NCBI GenBank assembly: GCA_020636405.1
Contig: JACJXW010000007.1
Location: 1-64,000, forward strand
Reading direction: 5' to 3'
Length of the DNA stretch: 64,000 bases
From: Lewinellaceae bacterium
Lineage (GTDB): Bacteria; Bacteroidota; Bacteroidia; Chitinophagales; Saprospiraceae
In this document: one piece after another, positions 7,679-17,251 of the stretch
Layout of the letters: each line of letters opens with the position of its first letter
Numbering within the stretch: the first letter of the stretch is position 1
Program-made: the position numbers and the translations under genes
Notes under the pieces: model-generated
Seen by the model: the letters and a program-made list of their open reading frames with translations, nothing else
Databases searched by the model: none
What the model was told of the DNA's origin: nothing

Positions 7679-10646
7679 AAAGCTCCACCGAAACTCCCAC
7701 CGTATACGTCCGCGCCGCCGGTAAATTGAACCGGATCGCCCCCTGCGCCGCCGATTCCGGCGCGTAGAACTCCGCATCCGGGTCGAGGCCGGGGAAGCGG
7801 GTGAACGTCAGCAGGTTCTGGACGGCGGCGAAGAGGCGTAAGGTATTGTTTCCTGAACCGATCCCCTGAAAAGTGTATCCCAACTGAAGATGCTGCAGGC
7901 GCAGGTAGTCGCCGTCCTTCAGATAGCGGGTAGACTGCTGCGTACCGTTGCTGACGAAAAGCCGGGCCTGGGGCACGTCGGTATCGCGATTGTCGGGCGT
8001 CCAGGCGTTCAGCTGGCTGCGGCGCTGGTTGTCGCCAAAGGCCATATTCTGCTCCATGGAGCTTTCCCAATAGATCTGATAGCCGGCTTTGAAATGGAAG
8101 AAGGCCGACAGGCCGAAATTTCCATAGCGGAAGGTGTTGGTAAAGCCGCCGGTGAAGGAAGGCAGCGATTTGCCCACCACTCTGCGGTTGGAAGAGGGGG
8201 CATCGGTGACCCGGTTACCTTCCAGGTCCAGGAACAAGGCATCTCCGTTGCCGGGGTCCACCCCGGCGTATTCCACCAGGAAGAAAGATCCGACGGACAG
8301 GCCCGGGCGGAAGAGCATGCGGCTGTTCAAAATGATATCTTCCTGCCTGCCGTCGCCGTTCTGGTCCAGCAACTGCCGTACCTCGTTTTTCAGGATGGCG
8401 CCATTCACCTCCAGTGTCCAGCCAAAGCCCCCTCTCAGTATGTCTGCGGAAAGATCGAACTCAAAACCCCGGTTGCGCACCGCTCCCAGGTTGCGGGTGA
8501 GGATGCTGATGCCGTTGACTGCCGGCACGGGTTGCTCCAGCAACAGGCCCCTGGTGTCTCTGATGTAGTAGTCCAGCGAACCCCGCAGGCGGCCGCTCCA
8601 AAGGCTGAAGTCAAGCCCGGCGTCCCACTGCAGGCTCTTTTCCCAGCCCAGGGATTCGTTTTCCAGTGACTCGATGATGTACCCCGGCTCTCCCCCGTAG
8701 GCCGCCCCGAAGTTGACCAGGGCCCGGTAGGGGTCGTTACCGATCTCCGCATTGCCCGTAAGGCCGATGCTGGACCGGAACTTCAACAAATCGAAGGATT
8801 CCCCCGGGAAGAAATCCTCTTCCGAGAGTATCCATCCGGCGGACAGGGCGGGGAAAAAGCCGTAGCGGTTGCCCGGGCCGAAGCGCGAAGATCCATCGTA
8901 CCGGGCGGAAACGTCCAGCAGATAGCGGTTGCGGAAGGCGTAATTCACGCGTGTCAGGTAGCCCAGAAAGGCGGCTTCTGTCCGGAAGCTCTCCGCCCAG
9001 GCCGGTACGGCGGCGGCACTGAGGGAGGATAAACGGTCATCGGCAAAACCGATGGCTCCTGCGGTTTGGCCTTCATACCTGTCCCTGGTGAGTTGAATGC
9101 CGGCGGTGGCGGCCAGGTGGTGTTTTCCGGCCCACTGCCGTTCCCAACTGGCCAGGCTGGCCCAGTTGTAGTTGAAGACCTGTCGGTTGGAGAAGTAAGC
9201 TTGCCCGGACGGCGCACCGAAAAAGGTCGCCGATCCAAATCGAGTGGATTGCTGCACCTGATAGGACTCAATACCCAGCTCCGTCCTGAACCGGAGGCCG
9301 GGAAGGGGCGACCAGATCAGGTGGGCACTGGCCAGCACCTGAGAAGTGATGCCTTCGATATCCTGGTCTTCCAGCACGACGCAGGGGTTGCCAGGGAAGC
9401 CAAGTATAGGATCTCTGCGGCAATCGCCATTCGCATCAAGGGCTTCTACATTGGGACGGAACCAGGTGGCAAACCCCCATGCGGAGCCCAACCACTGGTT
9501 GCCCGTCCGGTTGTCTATGGTGCGGGAAGGGTTGATGGAAATGCCGGCCCGCACCTGATCGCCGATCCGCTGTTCGATATTGGCGCGCAGGCTGTACCGC
9601 TGCAGGCGGGTGGTGCGCAGGTAGCCGTCCTCACCCCTGAAGGAGCCGCCGACATAGTAGCGGGTATTAGCGGTACCGCCGGAGGTGCTGGCAGTGGCTT
9701 CCTGCACAAACCCTTGCTGAAGCAGCAGTTCCTGCCAGTCAGCAGAGGGCTGGGCATCGACGTCGAAGAACAGCGCTGGGTCAGAATCCGGGGTATAGCC
9801 GGCATTCAAGGCGGCCTGGTTCCATAGCCCGGCGTATTCCTTGCCATTGAGCAGCTCGTTTTTTTTGCTGATTTCCGAAAAGCCGGCGTAATAGCTCATG
9901 GTGGACTGCGGGCGGCGGTTGTACTGCCCGCTTTTGGTGGTGATCAGGATCACTCCGTTGGCGCCCCGGGCGCCGTAGACGGCGGTGGCGGCGGCGTCTT
10001 TCAGTACGTTGACGGAGGCGATGTCAGCAGGACTAAGCCAGATGAGCGGGTTGGTGGACACGCCCAGGTAATCATCCGGGCGGGAAGCCAAAACCAGCCC
10101 ATCCACCACGAAGAGCGGCTGATTGCCGGCACTGATGGAGCCCACCCCCCGGATGCGGATGATGGATTCGGCGTTGAGGCCGCCGGAAGCGTTCGTCATC
10201 ACTACCCCCGGCATCTGGCCCTGCAGGGCCCGCTGAAAAGTCGGTACAGAAACATTATCAAACGCTTCTTCGCCTACCGAGCAGACTGCGCTGGTGAGGC
10301 GCCGCCGGCTCTGCTTCCCAAAACCAACTACCATCACCTTTTCCAGATCAGTAGCCTGCTCTTCCAGACGGATGTCTATTCGGCTTTGTCCACCTATCCT
10401 AATCTCCCGGGTGGCGTACCCCACGTACTGGACAATCAAGACATTGGCCCCCTTTGGAAGGGCAAGTGTATAAGCACCGGTGCTATCGCTAACCGTTCCG
10501 ATGGAGGTCCCTTTAGCCAGTATACTGGCTCCCGGCAATGGCGTGCCTTGCAGGCCAGTTACTATACCGGAGGCTGTCCTGAGCTGGGCGGACAGAGTAG
10601 GGGCAATAGCCAACAGCAAGCATATTAGGATGGATAGTTTTTGCAT
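7677..10646 (-). CDS. SusC/RagA-family TonB-linked outer-membrane transporter
   Basis: 989 residues with signal peptide MQKLSILICLLLAIAPTLSA. A carboxypeptidase-like/CNA-B regulatory domain follows (about 22-100, TASGIVTGLQGTPLPGASI). The TonB plug (about 105-230) contains QMPGVVMTNASGGLN, IRIRGVGSIS and the SusC signature GARGANGVILITTKSG. A 22-strand-type barrel runs to the C-terminus (RTYTVGVSVEL). In this family TonB energy opens the SusD lid to import large nutrients into the periplasm. The divergent hybrid two-component regulator and nearby susD make this a minimal SusCD locus; no glycoside hydrolase is in the window, so the substrate is unknown. The stop codon lies within a palindromic element (7515-7678), so the C-terminal residues may have been reshaped by that insertion. 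Confidence 0.95.
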   Translation of the reverse strand: MQKLSILICLLLAIAPTLSAQLRTASGIVTGLQGTPLPGASILAKGTSIGTVSDSTGAYTLALPKGANVLIVQYVGYATREIRIGGQSRIDIRLEEQATDLEKVMVVGFGKQSRRRLTSAVCSVGEEAFDNVSVPTFQRALQGQMPGVVMTNASGGLNAESIIRIRGVGSISAGNQPLFVVDGLVLASRPDDYLGVSTNPLIWLSPADIASVNVLKDAAATAVYGARGANGVILITTKSGQYNRRPQSTMSYYAGFSEISKKNELLNGKEYAGLWNQAALNAGYTPDSDPALFFDVDAQPSADWQELLLQQGFVQEATASTSGGTANTRYYVGGSFRGEDGYLRTTRLQRYSLRANIEQRIGDQVRAGISINPSRTIDNRTGNQWLGSAWGFATWFRPNVEALDANGDCRRDPILGFPGNPCVVLEDQDIEGITSQVLASAHLIWSPLPGLRFRTELGIESYQVQQSTRFGSATFFGAPSGQAYFSNRQVFNYNWASLASWERQWAGKHHLAATAGIQLTRDRYEGQTAGAIGFADDRLSSLSAAAVPAWAESFRTEAAFLGYLTRVNYAFRNRYLLDVSARYDGSSRFGPGNRYGFFPALSAGWILSEEDFFPGESFDLLKFRSSIGLTGNAEIGNDPYRALVNFGAAYGGEPGYIIESLENESLGWEKSLQWDAGLDFSLWSGRLRGSLDYYIRDTRGLLLEQPVPAVNGISILTRNLGAVRNRGFEFDLSADILRGGFGWTLEVNGAILKNEVRQLLDQNGDGRQEDIILNSRMLFRPGLSVGSFFLVEYAGVDPGNGDALFLDLEGNRVTDAPSSNRRVVGKSLPSFTGGFTNTFRYGNFGLSAFFHFKAGYQIYWESSMEQNMAFGDNQRRSQLNAWTPDNRDTDVPQARLFVSNGTQQSTRYLKDGDYLRLQHLQLGYTFQGIGSGNNTLRLFAAVQNLLTFTRFPGLDPDAEFYAPESAAQGAIRFNLPAARTYTVGVSVEL

Positions 10647-11102
10647 TTCAGGACGGGTTAAAGGTTCCTGTCGAAAATAATTTCCTTAAATTTAGAGAAA
10701 GAAATTATAAATAGAAAACAGGCTTTGCCTTGCCTCCCGACGAGTGTGATTAATAAGAGGTTCATTCGCCGTCATTTGAACCGGCTAAACATCAAGTATC
10801 TGTGAGAAAACGAATAGTGAAAATAACCCGGGCGCTTGAGTACAAGTACCCGGGTTGTCTTTTTACCCTCTCCTGATCCGGGGACGTTCAATTATGTGGG
10901 CCTTTGCTTTGCTAACTCGCTGGTTTAAGCGTAGATAAAAGCCTGTAAGTAAGCAGGAATTTTGAACATTCCCCCTCATCTACTTCCCCAATCCGGCTAA
11001 CGGCCGGTTGAAGATGGGGCCTTTCCAGGCTTGAATATGCTTGATCACATAAAAGTTATTCTTAACTTTATCAGGCCTTGCCTGGATAATGTCGGTTTAG
11101 TT
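10647..11102. other. Divergent regulatory region between susC and the hybrid regulator
   Basis: This 456-bp gap holds an AT-rich stretch near 10680-10710 (ttaaattta) that could be a promoter in either direction, and an isolated plus-strand terminator at 10825-10865. The regulator of this locus would be expected to bind here, but I cannot point to an operator. Part of the distal end (11031-11102) is in frame with the regulator but is probably not translated. Confidence 0.5.
10825..10865 (+). terminator. Orphan intrinsic terminator ahead of the hybrid regulator
   Basis: Perfect 8-bp stem aacccggg (10825-10832) / cccgggtt (10849-10856) followed by gtcttttt. No plus-strand gene lies upstream, so it may end a small RNA or attenuate the regulator's leader. 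Confidence 0.65.
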
Positions 11103-14100
11103 ATGCGCCGAAGGCTTCACATCCTCGTTCTTTTGATTTGCCTATTGCTCTGCGCAATGCCCTACTCCTCGCATACCCAGCCCAAGGCCCTCCGTTTCGG
11201 CCGCCTGACCGTTGAGGATGGCCTTCCCAATCCCTCTGTACTGGATATCGCTCAGGATGGAAAAGGTTTCATCTGGCTGGCCACACCCAACGGCATCGTT
11301 CGTTACGACGGTTATGAGATGAAGTATTACTACCCTTCAGACGGCAGCGGCATAGGCTATCGTCAACGTGACTTTCCGCGCTTATATGTGGATAAGGGCG
11401 GAGGGATTTGGCTGAGCCTGATAATGCAACGGGCGAAACTGTTCCGGTACGACCCCAACCACGACCGGTTCAGTCCCATGCTGTATGATCCCGGCAGGAC
11501 GGAGCAGGCCATACAGAAAAACATAAGTGATTTGATTGAGGACCGCCGGGGGCGGCTGTTGGTAAAAACCTTCGAAAGCGGCCTTTATGCCCTGGACATA
11601 CAAAATGAAATTGCCGGAGGAGTTCCGAAGGCCGCCCTCGATACCCATTTAACCCATGGTCCGGATACGCTCCTGTTTGGCCTGGACGGCCCAATGGCGG
11701 AAGACGGGGCCGGCAGGATCTGGATCCCTGCATACAATGGCCTGTACGCACTCGACCCGGAAACGGATACTTTCGAGCATTTTCAGCTTCAGCCCGATGC
11801 CGCGATGGCCAGCGGTGAAAACGCCTTCTTTTCTGCCTATTGGTTTGGAGGGGAGGAGCTATGGATCGGCAGTGTTAATAACGGGTTGCTTATTTTTAAT
11901 TTGGAGGACCATAAGTTTCGACGGGCAATCGACCAGGAAATAAAGCCCGGAAAGATGGCGCGGGCCTGGAACGGCCAACTGTGGATGTCGGTCAACAAGG
12001 GTGGGTTCGATAATACACTGGCCATTTTTGCCCCTGCTGCCAGCCGATTTACTGAAGTGCTCGCTCTGGATTATCCCAAGAAGGCGCCCATCACAGCCCC
12101 ATTTATGGACTTGCTTTGTGATAACGCCGGCGACATCTGGGCCAGCTCCTGGCAGAATGGGGTTTATAAATTCAACTATAGCAACAACCACTTCCAATTT
12201 CTGCAACCCCACTACTGGCTAAAAGAAGGCCTCCGGGACCAGGCCGTTTTATCGGTTACTGAAGACTCCTATGGCCATTTGTGGATCGGCAGCCTGTCAG
12301 AAGGATTGGCCCGCTGGGATCGGGAGAGCGATACTTTTCTTCATTTTCCTTCTTCACCCGGCCACCCCAACAGCTTGAGCAGTAACCAGGTGTTTACCCT
12401 AGCCCAGGGGAAACAGGATTATCTCTGGGTAGCGACCACGAACGGGATCGACCGCCTGCATATTCCCACTGGTACGGTGCGCCGTTTTCAGCCCTTCGCG
12501 GGAAAGACGATAGCGGCGCAGGTTACGGGGGTGTTCCGGTCGAAGAGCGGCGCCGTTTGGCTGCACGCATGGGGTTGCGGCTTCTGCCGGGTGGACGATG
12601 AGGCAGAGGGGCTTTTTACCTGCTTTACCAAAGAATCGTGGAAGAATAGCCCTAACTGGGGGATAGGGAGTATAGCTGAGGACGAGCAGGGCAGGCTCTG
12701 GCTTGGGCAATATCAGTCAGGCCTGTACTGTTTTGATCCCAAAACCAGGGAACTGAAAAATACGGGCATGAAATTGGGCGTCCAAAATATTCAGTTCGAC
12801 GCCAGGGGATATGCCTGGCTGACTACCCACAGCATGGGCCTTCAATTATTCGATCCGGATAAGGATATGATCATTCCCATACCGGATAGCCTGCAGGCAG
12901 AACTAAACCAGGTAACGCACATGATCGCTGATGAGCGCGGCCACCTTTGGATATACGTGCCCGATGGGCTGGTGGAGTTCAACCCGGAAGAGCAGCGCAT
13001 TGTACGGAGGTTCAACCGGAACAGCTGGATGACAGGGGATGAACTGTGGTTCGACATCTTCAGCCGGCCCGCCCTCGGCACCTCCGGGGAACTTTTCTTT
13101 CCCAGCCGGAGTGGACTGTTGTATTTTCACCCCGACAGCCTTCGCCTGGACACGACGCCCCCAAAACTTGTGCTGACGGATGTCCAGGTATTCGGCAAAA
13201 GCCTGATCCCTCATCCGGATTCCACATTAAAGCAATCCATCACCTATGCCGACAAACTGGAGCTCAACTACCGGCAGGACGACTTCACTCTGTTCTTCGC
13301 TGCCTTACACTACAAGTACCCCCAGGAGAACCGCTACAGCTTTAAACTGGAACCCTACGAAAAAGAATGGAGCGCCTTCTCCACCCAGCGCGATGCCCAC
13401 TACACCAATATGCCGCCCGGCAGCTATTCCTTCTACCTGAGAGCCACCAACAGCGATGGCGTGCCCAGTGCAGAGGTACTGACATTTCCCATTATCATCC
13501 TGCCCCCCTGGTACGCCACCTGGTGGGCCCGCAGCCTCTTTGCCCTGCTCGCCCTTACCCTGCTGTACACCGCCTACCGTTTTCAGCTCAGCCGGCAGCT
13601 GGCCAGAGCAGAGGCCCGCCGCCTGGCGGAAATGGACCGGTTCAAGACCAACTTCTTTACCAACATCACCCATGAGTTCCGTACCCCCCTCACCCTCATC
13701 CTCGGCCTGGCGGAAGAGCTGCAGGGAAAGGCCAGCGAGGCTACCCGCCAACGCCTGGCCGGCATCCGCCGCAACGGCCAACAACTGCTGCGCATGGTCA
13801 ACCAACTGCTGGCCCTCTCCCGCCTGGAGGCCGACAGCCTGCCCGTCAGTAGGATACAGGCCGATGTTATCCCCTTCCTGAAAGGCATCTTCGCTTCCTT
13901 CGAATCGGCCGCCCGGCAAAAAGGCGTGGCATGGGAATTTCAAACGGGAACGGAAAGCCTCCTGATGGATTTCGACCCGGAGAAGCTGCAGTCCATCCTG
14001 TCCAACTTGTTGTCGAATGCGTTAAAGTTTACGCCGGCGGGAGGGAGGGTGAAGGTGGAAGTCGGAAAGCGGAAGGCCGAAGGCCGAAGTCAACAACCGG

Positions 14101-15299
14101 CAGATACTTCCGATTTGCTCCATATCTCGGTGGCAGACACAGGCATCGGCATTGCCGAAGAGCAGCTGCCGTATATTTTTGACCGGTTTTATAGCCCCCC
14201 CAAGGTGGGGGAATTGGCACCGGAGGGCCCTTCCGGCCAGCCCTCTTCTGGAACACCCCCTCCCTGGGAGGGGGCTGGGGGGAGGCTTCCCCTTCGGGGG
14301 GATCGAGGGGGGGCTGGCGCTGGCATCGGCCTGGCTTTAGTGAAAGAACTGGTGAAACTACTGGACGGCCACATCGAGGCAAAAAGCCAGCCTGGCAAAG
14401 GCAGTGAATTTATCGTCACCCTCCCGATCCGGCAATCGGCGTCCCGGCGGGAGGCGGCGCTGCTTCCGGAAGAAGCCTTCGAAGGAGCGGAAGGCGCCCA
14501 ACCGGAAAGCGCTGCGCTTTTCGAAAGTGCGGAAGGCAAGGAGCAGCCCCTGGCCCTGGTGGTGGATGACAACCCCGAAATGGCCCAATTCATAACGGGC
14601 CTGCTTCAGGAACGATATAGGGTAATAGCTGCCGCCAACGGCGCCGAAGGCATGGAAAAGGCCCGAAAATGGGGCCCCGACGCCATCGTCTCGGATGTGA
14701 TGATGCCGGAAATGGATGGCATGGAGCTATGTCGCCGGCTGAAACAAGATGAACGCACCAGCCACATCCCCATCATATTACTCACCGCCCGGGCCGATGA
14801 GGCCAGCCGCATCGAAGGGCTGGAGTACGGCGCCGACGCGTACCTCACCAAGCCCTTCGGCAGGAGGGAACTGCTGGTGCGCCTGGAGCAGCTCATCGCT
14901 CTGCGCCGCCGGCTCCGGGAGCGGTTTGGGAACCTGCAAGCCTTGCCTACCGAAGCAGACAGCCTGTACGGCCGGGAAAGGGAATTCATCATGCGGGTGC
15001 AGGCCATCATCCATAACCACCTTTCTGACAACGGATTCGACGTCCACGCCCTATGCCGGGAGTTAGGCATGGCGCGCACCCCCCTGCACAACAAGCTCAA
15101 GGCCCTTACCGGGCGCTCCTCCACCGAGTACATCCGGGCGGTGCGCCTCCAACACGCCCGCAAGCTATTATTGCAAACCGCTCTCCCCATCTCCGATATC
15201 GCCTACCAGACCGGCTTCAGCAATCCCAACTATTTTTCCACTCGGTTTAAGGAGGAATTCGGGCTTTCCCCCAGCCGTTTCCGCCAAAAAGAACAATAG
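11103..15299 (+). CDS. Hybrid two-component system sensor/regulator (HTCS) with one-piece kinase, receiver and AraC output
   Basis: HTCS proteins sense a glycan fragment in the periplasm and switch on the adjacent SusCD locus. I choose ATG 11103 (MRRRLHILVLLICLLLCAMP) because it begins the signal/anchor helix; the frame reaches back to 11031. Order in 1398 residues: beta-propeller repeats (about 30-690), Y_Y_Y domain (about 700-795), membrane helix WWARSLFALLALTLLY, HisKA with phospho-acceptor H857 (ITHEFRTPL), HATPase (NLLSNALKFTP, DTGIGI, GAGIGLAL), receiver with D1198 (DAIVSDVMMPEMDG) and AraC-type helix-turn-helix at the C-terminus (DIAYQTGFSNPNYFSTRF). Odd feature: a 40-codon Pro/Gly-rich stretch (14193-14312) replaces the short ATP-lid loop between FDRFY and GAGIGLAL and is encoded by a G/C-rich palindromic element. 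It is divergent from susC. Confidence 0.93.
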   Translation: MRRRLHILVLLICLLLCAMPYSSHTQPKALRFGRLTVEDGLPNPSVLDIAQDGKGFIWLATPNGIVRYDGYEMKYYYPSDGSGIGYRQRDFPRLYVDKGGGIWLSLIMQRAKLFRYDPNHDRFSPMLYDPGRTEQAIQKNISDLIEDRRGRLLVKTFESGLYALDIQNEIAGGVPKAALDTHLTHGPDTLLFGLDGPMAEDGAGRIWIPAYNGLYALDPETDTFEHFQLQPDAAMASGENAFFSAYWFGGEELWIGSVNNGLLIFNLEDHKFRRAIDQEIKPGKMARAWNGQLWMSVNKGGFDNTLAIFAPAASRFTEVLALDYPKKAPITAPFMDLLCDNAGDIWASSWQNGVYKFNYSNNHFQFLQPHYWLKEGLRDQAVLSVTEDSYGHLWIGSLSEGLARWDRESDTFLHFPSSPGHPNSLSSNQVFTLAQGKQDYLWVATTNGIDRLHIPTGTVRRFQPFAGKTIAAQVTGVFRSKSGAVWLHAWGCGFCRVDDEAEGLFTCFTKESWKNSPNWGIGSIAEDEQGRLWLGQYQSGLYCFDPKTRELKNTGMKLGVQNIQFDARGYAWLTTHSMGLQLFDPDKDMIIPIPDSLQAELNQVTHMIADERGHLWIYVPDGLVEFNPEEQRIVRRFNRNSWMTGDELWFDIFSRPALGTSGELFFPSRSGLLYFHPDSLRLDTTPPKLVLTDVQVFGKSLIPHPDSTLKQSITYADKLELNYRQDDFTLFFAALHYKYPQENRYSFKLEPYEKEWSAFSTQRDAHYTNMPPGSYSFYLRATNSDGVPSAEVLTFPIIILPPWYATWWARSLFALLALTLLYTAYRFQLSRQLARAEARRLAEMDRFKTNFFTNITHEFRTPLTLILGLAEELQGKASEATRQRLAGIRRNGQQLLRMVNQLLALSRLEADSLPVSRIQADVIPFLKGIFASFESAARQKGVAWEFQTGTESLLMDFDPEKLQSILSNLLSNALKFTPAGGRVKVEVGKRKAEGRSQQPADTSDLLHISVADTGIGIAEEQLPYIFDRFYSPPKVGELAPEGPSGQPSSGTPPPWEGAGGRLPLRGDRGGAGAGIGLALVKELVKLLDGHIEAKSQPGKGSEFIVTLPIRQSASRREAALLPEEAFEGAEGAQPESAALFESAEGKEQPLALVVDDNPEMAQFITGLLQERYRVIAAANGAEGMEKARKWGPDAIVSDVMMPEMDGMELCRRLKQDERTSHIPIILLTARADEASRIEGLEYGADAYLTKPFGRRELLVRLEQLIALRRRLRERFGNLQALPTEADSLYGREREFIMRVQAIIHNHLSDNGFDVHALCRELGMARTPLHNKLKALTGRSSTEYIRAVRLQHARKLLLQTALPISDIAYQTGFSNPNYFSTRFKEEFGLSPSRFRQKEQ
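14193..14312 (+). repeat. G/C-rich palindromic element inserted in frame in the kinase domain
   Basis: The 120-bp segment begins agcccccc and ends with its complement ggggggct (ending at 14315). It contains internal inverted words (ccccccaaggtggggg, ccctccctgggaggg, ccccttcgggggg). Length is a multiple of three with no stop in the kinase frame. It resembles the CCCCC/GGGGG palindromes scattered through many Bacteroidota genomes. Confidence 0.75.
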
Positions 15300-15428
15300 C
15301 GAACGTAAAAAGAACAATAGCGAAAACCGCAAACATAGGAAAACCGCACTTTTGAAGACGTGATCACACTGTTTCATCCCCCCTCCTTATTTGTAATTCA
15401 TTCTTTAACTTTTAAACCCATATTGATC

Positions 15429-16562
15429 ATGCGTTCTTATTCTATTTTACTATTAGCCCTGGCAGGGCTATCCCTTGTATCCTGCCAGAAAGACAAACTT
15501 TCTACAACACCTACTGATGATTACCAACGATTCCTGGCCGAGGCGGAGCAGCGCCTGGCCGAAGCCGACGCCAACGCCCTGGCGGAAGAGGCTGTCTATG
15601 TCAGTAGCCGCGCCCCCGGCGTCCTGCCGGCCGGCTCGGTGGACGGCCTTGCGGATGCCATCGCGGAGGTAGGCCCCTACGGCACGGTAGTTGTCGAAAG
15701 CGGCCTGCACATTGAAACGGGCACGGTGGTTATCTCTCATCCGGTCCGGATCATGGGTGAACCCGGTGCAGTGATCCAAAGTACAACCAATCCTACGGAG
15801 GGGCTTCCCTATGTAGTGGATGCAGCGATTTACATCGATCATGCCCGGCAAGTCCATATCGAAGGGCTTAGCTTCGTGCCGGACCCGGCCACCGGGCAGG
15901 GTGGCACCGGCATCCTGGTTTCTTATTCCGACCGGGCCTTCATTAAAGACAATGATTTTTCGGAATTTCTTCAGGCGGTCGTCGTTCATAAATCCAGCCA
16001 GGCCCGCATTTTTTACAACCGAGCCACAGGCCTGTACACGGAAGGCTATGCGACCTTTACGTCCTATGGGTTTATCGTGGCCAGCGGCCAGAACAATTAC
16101 CTGAAGGGCAATGCGGCTGAAGATTTCTGGGGCAATTATTTCGTCTCAGGACAGGATGGTATCATGAATAAGAATACAGCTACTGCCGGCGAAGACGGCT
16201 TTATCTTTTGCACTTACCCGCCGGTGTTGTTTACCCCCTCCGGAGAAGAGGCCATAGCTGCCGAGGTGTCTGCAACGGGCTGGCTCGCCGTCCGGAATAC
16301 TGCACAGGACGCCCTGAAAGGCTATGTGGTGATTGATGGCGCCAACAACTGCCGCCTGGTAAACAACGAATCCATCAACAATTCCGTCTACGACTTTGAC
16401 GCCGTTGGCCCTACTGAACGTTTTGGCCCCCCGGCTCTGCCTACCTCCTCCCGTAACGTCCTGATCATCAATGACCCCAACGATGTCGTCAAAGACTGCG
16501 GGGTGGAGAATACCATCATCGGCGGAGACCTGGTGGACAACAGCCTGGACCCCTGCTTCTGA
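15429..16562 (+). CDS. Right-handed parallel beta-helix repeat lipoprotein
   Basis: I start at ATG 15429 (MRSYSILLLALAGLSLVSC), which gives a lipoprotein signal with Cys19; an upstream in-frame start at 15360 has no signal character. The 377-residue protein has a short helical linker (QRFLAEAEQRLAEADANAL), then repeating beta-helix rungs: GTVVVESGLHIETGTVVIS, VHIEGLSFVPD, AFIKDNDFSEF, NYLKGNAAEDFWGNYFV and CRLVNNESINNS. Beta-helix proteins include polysaccharide lyases and carbohydrate esterases, but no lyase-type catalytic Lys/Arg set is obvious, so a binding role is equally possible. It lies 130 bases downstream of the HTCS and is followed by a terminator. Confidence 0.8.
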   Translation: MRSYSILLLALAGLSLVSCQKDKLSTTPTDDYQRFLAEAEQRLAEADANALAEEAVYVSSRAPGVLPAGSVDGLADAIAEVGPYGTVVVESGLHIETGTVVISHPVRIMGEPGAVIQSTTNPTEGLPYVVDAAIYIDHARQVHIEGLSFVPDPATGQGGTGILVSYSDRAFIKDNDFSEFLQAVVVHKSSQARIFYNRATGLYTEGYATFTSYGFIVASGQNNYLKGNAAEDFWGNYFVSGQDGIMNKNTATAGEDGFIFCTYPPVLFTPSGEEAIAAEVSATGWLAVRNTAQDALKGYVVIDGANNCRLVNNESINNSVYDFDAVGPTERFGPPALPTSSRNVLIINDPNDVVKDCGVENTIIGGDLVDNSLDPCF

Positions 16563-16623
16563 CCGCTGTGTAACCCCAAAGGGAAACACCTGAACCCCAA
16601 TAGCCATTTGCATTCGTTCTCTG

Positions 16624-16660
16624 CCCTTGAAGGCCCGGGCCTTCAGGGGCTCTTCTTTCG
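16624..16660 (+). terminator. Probable terminator after the beta-helix gene
   Basis: The 16-bp perfect palindrome gaaggcccgggccttc, followed by a pyrimidine-rich tail (ctcttctttc), lies about 65 bases after the stop at 16562. Confidence 0.55.
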
Positions 16661-16711
16661 GACAGGCTACCCGCGCTCCAACTTGATTGCAAAGTATCGA
16701 ACCAGTTGGAT

Positions 16712-17182
16712 TCATTCAAACACTTCCTTTAGCGGAAGTGAAATTTCGAGTGCAGTATCCTCGAGCGTATCTGTATCCCGGAAGATCTCATAATCGTCGG
16801 GCGAAGAGAAAACGTATATATTGCCCAGAGGGAGCAGTACGATCCAACAGGAGCGGACGCCGTGTTCAAAATATTTACCGGCCTTGTCAACGAGTTCATT
16901 GAGAGCCTGGGTGGGGAAAATGATCTCGATGGCGCAAAGCGGGGGATCGGTCATGGTAGTAACATCCTGGCGCAGGTCGAGCGGCATTTTGGGATAAATA
17001 CAGATATCCGGAACGGAAGGCCAGTCGGAAAGGCCAAGGCTCAATTCTGAGGCGATTCGGTATTTATTTTTATAACGGTAGCGCAACTCAGCACCTAGGT
17101 TTAATTGTACGATGCTGTGATTGAGAGAGGGCATAGGCTTATGGCGTTCAGTCTCGTATTCGGAAAGCTTGACTTCCTGCAT
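16712..17182 (-). CDS. Uma2-family (DUF820) putative PD-(D/E)XK nuclease
   Basis: 156 residues, single domain. Family landmarks: LNHSIVQLNLGAELRYRYK (helix after the start), SELSLGLSDWPSVPDICIY with the catalytic-type Asp, then PPLCAIEIIFPTQALNELVDKAGKY with the E-x-(I) strand and downstream Lys, and HGVRSCWIVLLPLGNIYVF. The D...E-x-I...K arrangement suits a PD-(D/E)XK fold; the canonical ISPS after EI is changed to IFPT. Uma2 proteins are abundant in cyanobacteria and Bacteroidota, without an established role. It stands alone, downstream of and on the same strand as the membrane hydrolase gene. Confidence 0.82.
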   Translation of the reverse strand: MQEVKLSEYETERHKPMPSLNHSIVQLNLGAELRYRYKNKYRIASELSLGLSDWPSVPDICIYPKMPLDLRQDVTTMTDPPLCAIEIIFPTQALNELVDKAGKYFEHGVRSCWIVLLPLGNIYVFSSPDDYEIFRDTDTLEDTALEISLPLKEVFE

Positions 17183-17251
17183 AGCTCGGTTTTTATCAAA
17201 TATATGGAATTGGTTGCAAACATGCCAGCGGCTTACTTTTAACAGGATAGC

